NCBI GenBank assembly: GCA_963377175.1
Contig: CAUJNA010003324.1
Span: 129,001 to 193,000, forward strand
Reading direction: 5' to 3'
From: Effrenium voratum
Lineage: Eukaryota > Sar > Dinophyceae > Suessiales > Symbiodiniaceae
Length of the DNA stretch: 64,000 nucleotides
This document shows, piece after piece, positions 45,090 through 55,084 of this stretch. Position numbers and translations under genes: made by a program. The notes below the pieces were generated by a model, which did no database searches, was not told the DNA's origin, and saw only the letters and a program-made list of their open reading frames with translations. Positions within the stretch are counted from its first letter, which is position 1. Every line of letters begins with the position of its first letter.

Positions 45090-45630
45090 AAATCACTGAA
45101 CGGGGCGTCTCCCCAATGATCAGTCATGCGTGTGCGCAGGCAGGACATAGCGCAGTGAAAAGCCGTTGATGTAGGCAAAAACATGAACTCATATATGAAG
45201 GCCAAAAAAACTGCCAGGCTTCGACCTTTTAGCCTGGGGGCAGGTTTTGGCCCGCCCTCTTCCTCCAAGGGCAAGCCATCAGAGACTGCCGCCTGCCGCG
45301 CCGTTGCTGTCTTGTGCTTCTTCTCGTGCTTCATCAACGCCCGCCTCAGGTGCTCTATCCCCCTGCAAACGTGAATCGCAGGAAAGATCTCCAGAAAGGC
45401 TCGCGCGCTCCCTCGGTTTCCACCTCCGCCGAACCAATCCAAATGCACTTGCTTTGGACACGGCACCTGGTGCTTCTCGCATTGCTGTAGCAAGTGCTTT
45501 GCCGCCAAACTGTACGCTGGATTGCGTTCTTTGTGCGAACAGACCAGTAGCAAGGGCCAGGTACTCTTGCGCCACTGGAGCCTGCCACTGCAGTTTTCTT
45601 CTGGCAACTTCCTGAATACTGATATCCGAG
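45090..45630 (-). CDS. MULE transposase core segment
   Basis: A minus-strand frame reading VCSHKERNPAYSLAAKHLLQ, VHLDWFGGGGNRGSARAFLE and FPAIHVCRGIEHLRRALMKH. The order (substitute-strand segment, then an Asp-containing strand, then FP...C...H) matches the middle of MULE transposases, where a catalytic Asp precedes a Cys-x-x-His-like block. The 45630-45950 region between segments 1 and 2 is not readable in a single frame. The segment ends in a T8 run (45086-45093) where the frame breaks. Confidence 0.55.
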
Positions 45631-45950
45631 GTGATCTGTCCCATGAGTGACATCTGACGTCACCTTGAATGCCAGGCGCTGCGTTGGGCATTTCCCTACT
45701 ATCAGCATGTGGCAGCTGGGCCCTGACATGACAAGCAAATAGCACGAAACTTACTGACCACCTGCCAAGCAGCACGCCACGTTGGCGACTCCTGCCGTCC
45801 TTCTCCCAGAAGGTCGCAAAGAGAGCGCCACATCCGCGGCACGGATGCCAGCCAGAAGAACTTCTTGGGCCCCGTCTCCAACCTCCGCTGGTGTTGGCAG
45901 TGAGCATTGCTAACTGCCATGTCACGGCAACTGCATGCACGGAAACTTCT

Positions 45951-46622
45951 TTAGCAGCCGAGGCACTCAAGAAAGTCGAGCAACGATGTGTCGCAGCTTT
46001 GAACCCAATTGTGGAAAGAATCTTCTGATGTCTCCATTGTGGGGGTAGAGCCACCGTACTTAGCCTTGTAGGCCTTGAGAATAGCTCTGATAGCATCTGG
46101 GTACATGCGTACTTCAAGGTGTGACTGAACACCATTGGGCGTTGGGTTCACACCCATGTTCTGCAACTTCTCAATGACTTCTAAACATTTGTGTCTTTCT
46201 GCTACGGTAGGCTGTTTGGCCTCCTTCTCCGGGCACCGGGCAGCGCGCGCTTTCCGGTCAGGCCCGCGGTGCTCGCCACTTTTTTGGACAAGCAAGCTGA
46301 GCGGGCCGTTGGAATTCCCGACGGCCGAAAACTTGTAGCAACAGCCATCTCCGGTATGGCATTCTGCGTGAGCATAACAATAAGCTGTCGTGCTGTACAA
46401 GGGCTGATCATGCTGCGGCGGAGGGGCCGACTTTCGAACGGTGGAGAAATCCCCTACTATGATCTTGTTCGTCTTGGCAAACCGTCTGGCCGAAGCCTTC
46501 AATAACACCTCAGGCGTCCATGGCGGGCGCAGTTTCAGATCGTCAAGCGGGATGCACACATCTTCCTGCAACGTCGCCCAAGCACGGTTCCGCCGTCTCT
46601 TCTCTTTCTCATCGCCAGCCAT
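45951..46622 (-). CDS. MULE transposase N-terminal segment
   Basis: 223 codons from ATG (MAGDEKEKRRRN) to a stop. The basic start is followed by CYAHAECHTGDGCCYKF and LSLLVQKSGEHRGPDRK. The Cys/His spacing with a late GEH is typical of the FLYWCH/WRKY-like N-terminal domain of MULE transposases. The end (VRMYPDAIRAILKAYK) precedes the catalytic part in known relatives. The frame is open up to 46745 but the first ATG is at 46622. The family assignment is by motif memory. Confidence 0.6.
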   Translation of the reverse strand: MAGDEKEKRRRNRAWATLQEDVCIPLDDLKLRPPWTPEVLLKASARRFAKTNKIIVGDFSTVRKSAPPPQHDQPLYSTTAYCYAHAECHTGDGCCYKFSAVGNSNGPLSLLVQKSGEHRGPDRKARAARCPEKEAKQPTVAERHKCLEVIEKLQNMGVNPTPNGVQSHLEVRMYPDAIRAILKAYKAKYGGSTPTMETSEDSFHNWVQSCDTSLLDFLECLGC

Positions 46623-47082
46623 GGCTACGATGCAAAGAGCATAGCTCGAGAGATCTTGCTGATGTCGCAGCTTCGCTTGCTTGGCATGCGTCTGCGCTGG
46701 TAAATGAAGGGACTGCGCGCGCTTTAAAGAATTTCTTTTATTCAAGCCAGACCATCCTACTCAGGCCCTTGCAATCGCGTTGCTTGGTGTCTGTCATGTG
46801 TTTACAAGTATTTGGAATGAACACGGCGCACTGCCGTGCTGCCGTCACTCTACGCTCAAGGCTGCTGTCGTAAAGCAAACATTGAAGCACATGACTGCGC
46901 TCCATCACCTGCCCTGGGCCGTAGCTGCAAGTGTCCACAGAATTGATCTGCAATTCGCATCTGCCACCGCGATGCAAGAAATGTAAGATTTCTTCGACAT
47001 ACTCAGAACAGCGAACTGGCTAGGAATCGACTAAAACCAATCACGGAAACTGCTGAATCCACACAATGGTCTCACTACGATT
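46623..47082. other. No recognisable gene
   Basis: Sequence upstream of the transposase. No terminal repeat or promoter is recognisable. Confidence 0.45.
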
Positions 47083-47195
47083 TGGCGTCAAGAACCTCCA
47101 GCGGGCCCAGAACACTTTGCACCCCGAACATGTTTTTGGCGTCAAGAACCTCCAGCGGCCCAGCGGGCCCAGACTACTTTGCACCCCGAACATGG
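47083..47195. repeat. Two-unit 60-bp repeat
   Basis: ggcgtcaagaacctccagcg and ctttgcaccccgaacatg occur twice about 50-60 bp apart; the second unit has a short internal duplication of cagcgg. Confidence 0.85.
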
Positions 47196-47479
47196 TTCGC
47201 AACGTGCCCCTCAAACCAAAACAAAGAGACTGACGAAGAGACTGCCGAATCCTCGTTGGTCTCATTGTCGCTGCGCAGCAGAGAACTCTAGCGGGCCCAA
47301 AAAATGAGGCAATCGGATCTTTGTTTGCTGGGCGCAAGGCCCACGCCCCTCTTGCCCCCGCCTTCTCAACCACCGGTGGTGCTCGCCGCAGTGCCGTAGA
47401 GGCGCAAGCATGCGCGGCAGGAACAGGAGGCGGCAAAGGAGAATTGCACCAGGGACGCAGAGGTACCTGCATCCGGATC

Positions 47480-47700
47480 GAGAGATAACCCTCAAGGTCT
47501 GCAACAAACGACTGCCTCCCACAAGTAATCAAAGTGGGAAGAGGTCTTCCCACATTGCGAAGCCACACCTGCGCATGAGCTGGCCACAGGTCACGCCGGC
47601 GCCCAGCACAAATCTCCACAAAGCGCCAGCCTACGTTGCTGACGCTGATGACTGTGTCTGGCTGCTCGCACCCAAACCTCGCCAAGCATTTTCCATACCT
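47480..47700 (-). CDS. Candidate exon(s) of the minisatellite locus, 3' part
   Basis: Minus-strand reading WRFVEICAGRRRDLWPAHAQ, VWLRNVGRPLPTLITCG and FVADLEGYLSIRMQ, ending at a good GT donor (atgcag|gtacctc) near 47480. A short exon RQLPVDECEFNSEL with donor gtaggt may lie at 47708-47750. Alternative frames (AMWEDLFPL then stop) are also readable, so the true end is open. Confidence 0.38.
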
Positions 47701-50700
47701 ACCAGCTCACTGTTGAATTCACATTCATCCACAGGAAGTTGCCTCTCTGCGCCCCACAATAACAGGCAAGAAGAGATTGACACACGGCACCAGGAACCAG
47801 CACGGCATTCCAACCGGGAGCACGGCGACCCGCACGGCATTCCACCGCAAACCAGCACGGCATTCCACCGCTCACCAGCACGGCATTCCACCCCCGGACC
47901 AGCACGGCATTCCACCGCGGACCAGGGACAGCACGGCATTCCACCGGGGACCAGCACGGCATTCCAGCGAGGACCAGCACGGCATTCCACCGGTGACCAG
48001 CACGGCATTCCACCAGGGACCAGCACAGCATTCCACCGGGGACCAGCACGGCATTCCACCGGGGACCAGCAGCATTCCACCGGGACCAGCACGGCATTCT
48101 ATCGGGGACCAGCGGCATTCCACCAGGGGCCTGCGCAGCATTCCACCAAAAAACCAGCACGGCATTCCACCAGCCTGCGCTGGCCCAAATCATCCACCTC
48201 GTCACATATGCCATAGCAGAGCAGCTTGATTTTGTTGGCGGCAAGGAGCTGCTCCAGCTCCGCTTCGCCTTGGTCGCTCGCTCCCGTGACCACATCCCTC
48301 AAGCCACCTAACTTGAAAGTTTGAGTGGAACTTGGCGGCAAATGCACAACACCCGCGCCAACAGCGCCCAAACCTTGCCAAGCAGCTCGGGCTGACCCCT
48401 TTAGCAAATGTCTCCAGCACATCATTGCTGAGGGTCATCTGGGCCACATGCGCCCGCAGCATGTTTTCCTGCGCCGCAGAAGTACAAGACAACGATTCAC
48501 ACTGGCAGCCTGCATGTCTCCTCCTCTCTCTGCCGAGCGTGGCTGATTGCCCAGCCACCCCGGCTGCGTTCCGTGGCAGCCCACAGATCTTTGCCATCGA
48601 GCGTGGACCATGCAGACCCAAAAGAAACATCTGCCGTCGGCAGGAACCCGCAGAAGACGATGGAGACAAGAACTTTCCTGGGGCACAATGTTTGTAAGCA
48701 GTTCTCGGGCCCCGCGCGCGCCTCAGCAGGCGACTCTTCTTCTGCAACGCCACGATGATGTGGCTTGAAAAGCAACTCAGGCCCAGTCGCCTGGAGATCA
48801 CCGCTCACACAGCTACCAAACATGGCATCAGCCAGTTCCTGCGCAACCACCTGATACACTCTTGTAAAAACAGCTGCAACCCGCCCAAAGCCGATCAGCC
48901 TTGCAACAGATGCAGCCAGGGGGCCTCAAGCACAGTCTGGGCATTGGCTTCGGCCACGGCCCAATTCACCTGCGGCAACACATTAACAGGGCTTTTTCAA
49001 GCATCACTGCGGAAATGGCGGGCTCCAATCTCTGCTCAGACCCACACTACGAGCATGCAACCAAAGTTGAGGATGGGCCGCTGGAGCGCAAGAAACACAA
49101 CTGCGCAGCCTTGCAGAAGAGTTCGTCGACATTGCTCTGCTTGGCCACCAAAATTGCCGCCTTGCCATAGGGCACCGCCTTGAAGAACTCCGCCCTCAGT
49201 CCTAAGGGCTGGGACTTCAGGTGGCGCGAGTACACAACGCTGGGCGGCCATCCATTGGCACGAGGTTTCAGCAAAGGCGAAACTCCCGAGCCTTGGGCAG
49301 CAACTGCAACCACATCAAAAAATGCTTGGCAGCGTCACCCCATCAAATAGGAACATTTGTCCCTGCTACTCTCCCACCCGGCCTCCTGGGCTCACGTCAG
49401 CCGCCAGCCACACCCACCCGCTGCCATCGTCCTCCACACTGGCATCCACACCGCCTCGAGCAGTGAACCTGACCCAGCAAGCTGACGGGAAAGCATGATG
49501 TTGCGGAACACCGTTTCTGCGAAACAAGCGGCAGCGGATCAGCCATCTGCTCTTTGAGCAAGGCCATGCCGTGGGCAATATCCTGCAGCAACCGGCAGCG
49601 CCCTTAAAAGCAACCCCTGACTCCAAATCGATGAACCTGATGCAATAATCCTCCTTTTGAGAAATATGCTTTGCGCAAGGACAACATGTGTTACAAGTGA
49701 GGGGGGGGGCCCTGACGAAGAGAATCTCGGGCTGGCACCTGCGACCTGACGTGAAAGAATTTCAAGATGAGCTCGGACAGCACGGACCCCTTGGCAAGAG
49801 TCAAGCGCGGGCGAGCAACCGAGCGCCAGCAACGTGAGCCAGCCTTGGGTGGAGGGCCGCCAGCGCCAGTCAGCAAGGACTTGTAGAAGGCTTCCGCACG
49901 GACACCGCCTTGGCAACCCCCGAAAATTTCCGTTGAGATCCAAGGCAAATGCAAAGCACCTGGCCCCTCTGAGAAGGTCCCGCTTCCGGCGCCCGGAAAG
50001 AAGCTGAAGGCTCTGCCCGAGCACCGCTGCAAATGAAGGCTGCTGCCTCTGCCACACGTCCAGGACAGCCTAGCAAAGCATCAACCGCTCCGAACAAAAT
50101 CAGACAGTTGCGGCGGCCTTTGGCCACTGCGCCCCAGTCAGTTGTGGGCCCATCCACCGGGCTTGACAGCTGGCCGTCCCCCCAGCTCGAATGAAAAAGC
50201 AAAACAGCTGGCCTCCTGAAACGCGCTTTTCCGTAGTTCGGAGAAGCTGGAGCTCCGTCTTCTGGGCTGAGGATATCCTCACCACCCCAGGCCTGACAAT
50301 GAGCTATTGCGCCCCCCCAAATGAGAATCCTCATCCACACCACGCTTCCATGCGAGCAGGACACTGTGGGTTCCAGTGCCGAGCGATTTCAATCAGCATC
50401 TGTCGGCCCTTCTCCCCCACCACACAAGCATCATCGGGCACACGGCCATGCGTCTGCTCGTAATGCTCCTGCAACCAACAGAGCGCGGCCAGGGATGTCG
50501 AAGACAGTTCTGCCCTTGCTACTCGCACCACACTCACTGCACTCTTTGGTAGACAAGCCGCAAGTCTCCAAACATCGTAGGATGTCTGGCTCAGGTTGAA
50601 CTGCAAGGATCTGCTCTCGCTGACCGCTGTCTGGTCCAGCAGCTCCCGTGCCAAGGTGGCTGGTTCACTGCTTGACGACGTCGCCAAAGCCTTTATCTGC

Positions 50701-52330
50701 TTCTTGAACTTCTTTGCCTGCCCATCAAGCCGGCTGCCACCAAATAAACGCGGCGATGCACCAACTACAAGCAAGGATTGCACGACATACATTATAACTT
50801 GCTGGCAAATGATAGATATATTATATACTCGTTCACCCATCAGAGACGCTGCAATGACAAGCCTCGTGCCTTGACACGTTCCCAAAACTGCTCCAAGGTT
50901 TCAACGTCCTTGAGGCAACGCGGTCTTTGAGCAGCTGGTTGCTTCAGAGTTCTCTCCGCCTGGCGAGCGTGCGTATAAGCGCAGCAACCTTGTGAAAAGT
51001 GCCCCCAAAAATGCTCAGTGCGCACCGAGGAGCAAACAAGCTGCAGCGCCCGCATCTTTGCCCCACAGCAACGCGGACCTTGGTTCCCTCCTCGAGTTTG
51101 TATTTGTAGTTGGCCCATGGCCGCCTGTCATTGTTCCCCTGGTCGCACAAAGTGCACACCAGAGTCGGCTGGTTCGCCGCGTTTGGGAAAACTTGCGCGG
51201 CCCTCCCCCGTGGACGGGGAGCCTGCGGGCAATTCCACAAGGATGGCATCGTGTCTGACATCGCTCCGCCCGCCTGGCCAGCTTCAAGGTGCGCTGCCCA
51301 TGCTGGCGCAGCCTTTGCCGATGCAAAGAGGCGCCCGCAACAAGCTGCCCGACACAAATAGCAAAGAGCACACACACACAACAAAGGTATGAGCGACTCT
51401 CAGCCGGCCTGCAAGCCCTTCGCTTCCATGACTTTGTGCAAGAGTTCCAATTTCCTGCCTTGCTTGCTGAGACTGCGCAGCCGCTCATCCTTCGCCATCT
51501 CGCTCCTCAGGTCCTTGACGCTGAGCTCCAACAGTCTGCGCACCTTGCCAGCCGCAGTTAGCCAAAAATACAAATTCGCCCGACACAGCGCACTGCGCAG
51601 CGCTGCACCATTGGACCATTCAGGGACCAGCATTCCACTAGGGACCACCCGGGGCCAGCACGGCATTCCACCGAGGACCAGCGCGGCATTCCACCGGGAC
51701 CAGCACGGCATTCCACCGGTGACCAGCACGGCATTTTAGCAGGGATCAGCGCGGCATTCCAACACGGACCAGCACGGCGTTCCGCAGGGGACCAGCATTC
51801 CACCGGGACCAGCACGGCATTGGCATTCCACCACAAACCAGCACGGCATTCCACCGGGGACCAGCACGGCATTCCACCGGGGACCAGCACGGCATTCCAC
51901 CGCCGGGGACCAGCACGGCATTCCACCGCTCACCAGCACGGCATTCCACCCCGGACCAGCACGGCATTCCACCGCGCGCGGACCAGCACGGCATTCCACC
52001 GGGGACCAGCACGGCATTCCACCGGGGACCAGCACGGCATTCCACCGGGGACCAGCACGGCATTCCACCGGGGACCAGCACGGCATTCCACCGAGGACCA
52101 GCACGGCAGTCCACCGAAAACCAGCACGGCATTCCACCGCGGACCAGCACGGCATTCCACCGGTGACCAGCACGGCATTCCATCGGGGACCAGCACGGCA
52201 TTCCACAACGGCCGCATTCCACCAGCCCAGCCTCTTTCGACTCCTTGTCATCACCATCTCCACCAGGGCCATCCTGCAGATTGTCGCTCCAGAATTGAAA
52301 CCAAGCAAAAGCCCGGCACATCACCACCCG
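47480..52330 (-). CDS. Unrecognised multi-exon locus in minisatellites
   Basis: A run of minus-strand protein-like segments suggests one gene read from high to low coordinates. In order: FAWFQFWSDNLQDGPGGDGD (52225-52330), the Lys/Leu-rich segment at 51400-51549, a cysteine-pair segment at 51026-51200, VETLEQFWERVKARG (50858-50945), a long segment at 50331-50760, TTDWGAVAKGRRNCLILFGA (50030-50200), LLQDIAHGMALLKEQMADPL (49540-49600), WVRFTARGGVDASVEDDGSG (49400-49480), RAEFFKAVPYGKAAILVAKQ (49090-49280), QVVAQELADAMFGSCVSGDL (48757-48859), VSFGSAWSTLDGKDLWAATE (48570-48650), and the segments at 48185-48303 and 47480-47700. Frames change between segments, as introns or decay would cause. One 23-bp array lies within the locus and another between its first two segments. 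No family is recognised. Confidence 0.42.
47797..48171. repeat. 23-bp minisatellite, array 1
   Basis: About 16 units of ccagcacggcattccaccgg plus 2-4 variable bases (mostly 23 bp). Because 23 is not a multiple of 3, each open frame cycles through all phases and yields a 23-residue repeat (MPCWSPVECRAGPRWNAVLV on minus). The same unit forms array 2 at 51624. Confidence 0.95.
48185..48303 (-). CDS. Candidate exon of the minisatellite locus
   Basis: Minus-strand reading LKDVVTGASDQGEAELEQLL then AANKIKLLCYGICDEVDDLG directly abuts array 1. Acidic and helical, clearly protein-like. Array 1 would then lie in the following intron or cut the gene. Confidence 0.42.
50331..50760 (-). CDS. Longest candidate exon of the minisatellite locus
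   Basis: A minus-strand frame of about 140 codons: GQAKKFKKQIKALATSSSSE, PATLARELLDQTAVSESRSL, TSYDVWRLAACLPKS, then LQEHYEQTHGRVPDDACVVG and EKGRQMLIEIARHWNPQCPA, stop. A second frame across the middle reads CGLSTKECSECGASSKG with two Cys pairs and meets a gtgagt donor-like site, so part of the segment may be an alternative exon. No family recognised. Confidence 0.45.
51026..51200 (-). CDS. Candidate cysteine-pair (zinc-binding) exon
   Basis: Minus-strand reading QPTLVCTLCDQGNNDRRPWA, NYKYKLEEGTKVRVAVGQRC then GRCSLFAPR. Two Cys-x2-Cys pairs separated by about 31 residues suggest a zinc-binding fold. It ends at a GT donor (ctcg|gtgcgc). Role unknown. Confidence 0.45.
51400..51549 (-). CDS. 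Candidate helical exon of the minisatellite locus
   Basis: Minus-strand reading GKVRRLLELSVKDLRSEMAK, DERLRSLSKQGRKLELLHKV, MEAKGLQAG and a stop, strongly helical and charged. A possible acceptor lies at the start (ggcaag). It sits between array 2 and the cysteine-pair exon. Confidence 0.45.
   Translation of the reverse strand, partial: GKVRRLLELSVKDLRSEMAKDERLRSLSKQGRKLELLHKVMEAKGLQAG
51624..52222. repeat. 23-bp minisatellite, array 2
   Basis: About 26 units of the same ccagcacggcattccaccgg motif as array 1, in the same orientation, with runs of perfect units near 51990-52090. All three minus-strand frames are stop-free for most of its length, which explains several overlapping open frames of 95-193 codons. 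These are not independent genes. Confidence 0.95.
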
Positions 52331-52424
52331 AGCCTCTTGACTCCATGGCCATCCTACAAACTATCAGCCGCAGAACAGCCAGCGCCTTCTCTGGCCCAGT
52401 GCGGCAGGACACCGGCCCAGTGGA

Positions 52425-52730
52425 GTACGGGAACTCACTACAGGATCTCACTACGGGATCGCACTACGGGATCTCACTACGGGATCTCACCATAGGATCT
52501 CACTACGGGATCTCACTACGGGATCTCACTACGGGATCTCACTACGATCGCACTACGGGATCTCACTACGGGAACTCGCCGCGGGAACTCACCACGGGAA
52601 CGCACCACGGGAACTCACTACGGATCTTACTACAGGATCTCACTACGAGATCTCACCATGGGATCTCACCATAGCATCTCACTACGGGATCTCACTACGG
52701 GATCTCACTACGGGATCTCACTACGGGATT
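52425..52730. repeat. 13-bp minisatellite
   Basis: About 22 units of ctcactacgggat with variants (ctcaccatgggat, ctcactacgat). Phase cycling gives a 13-residue repeat on the plus strand (SHYGISLRDLTTG). Confidence 0.95.
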
Positions 52731-52868
52731 CAGCCTGCACACTCAACCTGCACGACTTCAAATCCTGGCCTCTTGCGTGAGGGGGCCCATTTGGGCAGCA
52801 GGGATTATCTCTTCATCGCGCGCCTCGCGAGGCTTTCGGGGCATGGGGTTGCTTCCGTCAAGCTGAAG

Positions 52869-53025
52869 TCAACTGCCTCGATGAGGGGAGAAATGAACCC
52901 AGGCCGAAAGCATTGCAAACGGACCTTGAAACAAACACCAATCATCGGGAGGGGGGAGGGGCAACAGCCCCACTCACACAGCAAAGGCACTTTGTCATGC
53001 GCCTTGCGAGAGACAAAAACTAGAC
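52869..53025. repeat. Isolated partial copy of the 227-bp repeat
   Basis: Matches the 55.86-56.77 kb array from ctgcctcgatgagggg to cgagagacaaaaac, with the cleanup of about 40 bp (the ggcaggcct block) missing. It shares the gagaaatgaac and gggaggggggag variants of the fourth unit of that array, so it is closest to that unit. The tRNA-like part is 52880-52946, minus strand. Confidence 0.9.
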
Positions 53026-53051
53026 GACGAGTGGCCCGGAAGCATAGAGGC

Positions 53052-54712
53052 AAGTTGATGCAGGTGAGGTAACTCTCGCAAAGTTAGCATGAGGAGTTGG
53101 CAGGCGAAGCAATTCTCAAAAAGTTGGCATGAGAAGCTGGCAGGTTAAGTAACTCTCGAATAGTTGGCTGGCAAAGTTGGCGGGTGAAGTAATTCTCGCA
53201 AAGTTGACATGAGAAGTTGGCAGGCGAAGTAACTCAAGAGAAAAGTTGGCATGAGAAGTTGGCAGGTGAAATAACTCTCAAAGAGTTGGCATGAGAAGTT
53301 GGCAGGTGAAGTAACTCTCGAAAAGTTGGCGTGAGAAGCTGGCAGGTGAAGTAATTCTCGAAAAGTTGGCACGAGAAGATGGCGCGTGAAGTAACTCTCG
53401 AAAAGTTGGCGTGAGAAGCCGGCAGGTGAGGTAACTCTCGCAAAGTTAGCATGAGGAGTTGGCAGGCGAAGTAATTCTCGAAAAGTTGGCATGAGAAGCT
53501 GGCAGGTTAAGTAACTCTCGAATAGTTGGCTGGCAAAGTTGGCGGGTGAAGTAATTCTCGCAAAGTTGACATGAGAAGTTGGCAGGCGAAGTAACTCAAG
53601 AGAAAAGTTGGCATGAGAAGTTGGCAGGTGAAATAACTCTCAAAGAGTTGGCATGAGAAGTTGGCAGGTGAAGTAACTCTCGAAAAGTTGGCGTGAGAAG
53701 CTGGCAGGTGAAGTAATTCTCGAAAAGTTGGCACGAGAAGATGGCGCGTGAAGTAACTCTCGAAAAGTTGGCGTGAGAAGCCGGCAGGTGAGGTAACTCT
53801 CGCAAAGTTAGCATGAGGAGTTGGCAGGCGAAGTCTCGAAAAGTTGGCATGAGAAGCTGGCAGGTTAAGTAACTCTCGAATAGTTGGCTGGCAAAGTTGG
53901 CGGGTGAAGTAATTCTCGCAAAGTTGACATGAGAAGTTGGCAGGCGAAGTAACTCAAGAGAAAAGTTGGCATGAGAAGTTGGCAGGTGAAATAACTCTCA
54001 AAGAGTTGGCATGAGAAGTTGGCAGGTGAAGTAACTCTCGAAAAGTTGGCGTGAGAAGCTGGCAGGTGAAGTAATTCTCGAAAAGTTGGCACGAGAAGAT
54101 GGCGCGTGAAGTAACTCTCGAAAAGTTGGCGTGAGAAGCCGGCAGGTGAAGTAACTTTCGAAAAGTTAGCATGAGAAGTTGGCAGGCGAAGTAATTCTCG
54201 AAAAGTTGGCGCGAGAAGTTGGCAGGCGAAGTAACTCTCGAAAAGTTGGCAGGCGATGTTGGCAGGTGAAGTACCTCTCGAAAAGTTGGCATGAGAAGCT
54301 GGCAGGTGAAGTAATTTTTCGAAAAGTTGCCACGAGAGGTTGGCAGATAAAGTATTTCTCGAAAAGTTGGCATGAGAAGTTGGCAGGTGAAGTAATTCTC
54401 GAAAAGTTGGCAGGTGAAGTTGCCACGAGAGGTTGGCAGGTAAAGTATTTCTCGAAAAGTTGGCATGAGAAGTTGGCAGGTAAAGTAATTCTCGAAAAGT
54501 TGGCATGAGAAGCTCGCAGGTGTAGTAACTCTCGAAAAGTTGGCATGATAAGCTCGCAGGTGAAGTAACTCCTCGAAAAGTTGGCACGAGAAGTTGGCAG
54601 GTGAAGTAACTCTCGAAAAGGTGGCATGAGAAGCTGGCAGGTGAAGTAATTCTCGAAGTTTCGGCATGAGAAACTGGCAGGTGAAGTAATTAACCCTCAA
54701 AAAGCTGGAGCG
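53052..54712. repeat. 40-bp minisatellite with 360-bp higher-order period
   Basis: About 40 units close to gttggcatgagaagttggca plus ggtgaagtaactctcgaaaa. Variant units recur in the same order three times: the tagttggctggc variant is at 53161, 53523 and 53881. This gives a higher-order repeat of about 360 bp (nine units). After about 54170 the order is lost and units diverge. All minus frames stay open and give a 40-residue repeat. Confidence 0.95.
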
Positions 54713-54714
54713 GC

Positions 54715-54985
54715 GGAGGCGCTCCGCGTGCTACATTTGCAATTTACAGTTGCGATTTTCCAGCCATTTGTATCTAAAAGTTGCGATTTTCCAGCCGGAG
54801 CTGCGGGAGCACGCTCCGCGTACTACGTCTGTACTTAAAAAGTGCGATTTTCCAGCCGGAGCTGCAGCAGCCTCCGCGTACTACGTCTGTACTTAAAAGT
54901 TGCGATTTTCCAGCCGGAGCTGCAGGAGCACGCTCCGCGTACTACGTTTGTACTTAAAAGCTGCGATTTTCAAGCCGGAGCTGCC
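54715..54985. repeat. 61-bp tandem repeat, orientation 2
   Basis: Four units with tgcgattttccagccggagc, a ctccgcgtactacg block and tctgtacttaaaag. The reverse complement of this unit aligns with the array at 43020-43290. Confidence 0.9.
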
Positions 54986-54987
54986 GC

Positions 54988-55055
54988 GGACCAGGGGGGA
55001 ATCGAACCCGGGACCGCGGGATTGCGAAAGCAGGCGCGCACACCACGAGACAACT
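54988..55055 (-). other. tRNA-like sequence (Glu-type), probably derived
   Basis: The minus strand holds tcccgggttcgattcccc, a perfect T-arm and B box, preceded by a ctttcgc loop like tRNA-Glu (anticodon UUC) and a tggtgtgcgcgcc A-box-like stretch. The 3' end (ctggtcc) has no matching 5' strand, so an acceptor stem cannot form as it stands. It is likely a tRNA relic or the promoter head of a SINE rather than a working tRNA. Confidence 0.5.
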
Positions 55056-55084
55056 TCCAAAAGCCGTTTCGCGAGCAAGAAAAT

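Larger units (their letters stand above)
44199..46622 (-). mobile_element. Degenerate MULE-type DNA transposon, coding core
   Basis: Three minus-strand segments in order resemble the parts of a Mutator-like transposase: an N-terminal DNA-binding-like part, a catalytic-core-like part, and a C-terminal SWIM zinc finger. They lie in different frames, so the gene is interrupted by introns or, at one place clearly, by a single-base slip. Terminal inverted repeats were not found. Tandem repeats lie on both sides (43585-43950 and 47083-47195) and may mark the element's edges. Likely inactive. Confidence 0.7.

Noticed and set aside
43809..45119. 436-codon plus-strand open frame
   Set aside because: Antisense to the MULE transposase, which has recognisable SWIM and core motifs on the minus strand; the plus reading has no motif and starts in a tandem repeat.
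47410..48229. Long plus-strand frames (268 and 150 codons) across the first 23-bp array
   Set aside because: Produced by the stop-free minisatellite; the parts outside the repeat do not look like protein.
51736..52674. Several overlapping 95-284 codon frames in both directions
   Set aside because: All are phase-cycling products of the 23-bp and 13-bp repeats.
53145..54700. Minus-strand frames of up to 248 codons (HANFSRVTSPANFSCQLFES-type)
   Set aside because: 40-residue repeats generated by the 40-bp satellite, open in all three minus frames.
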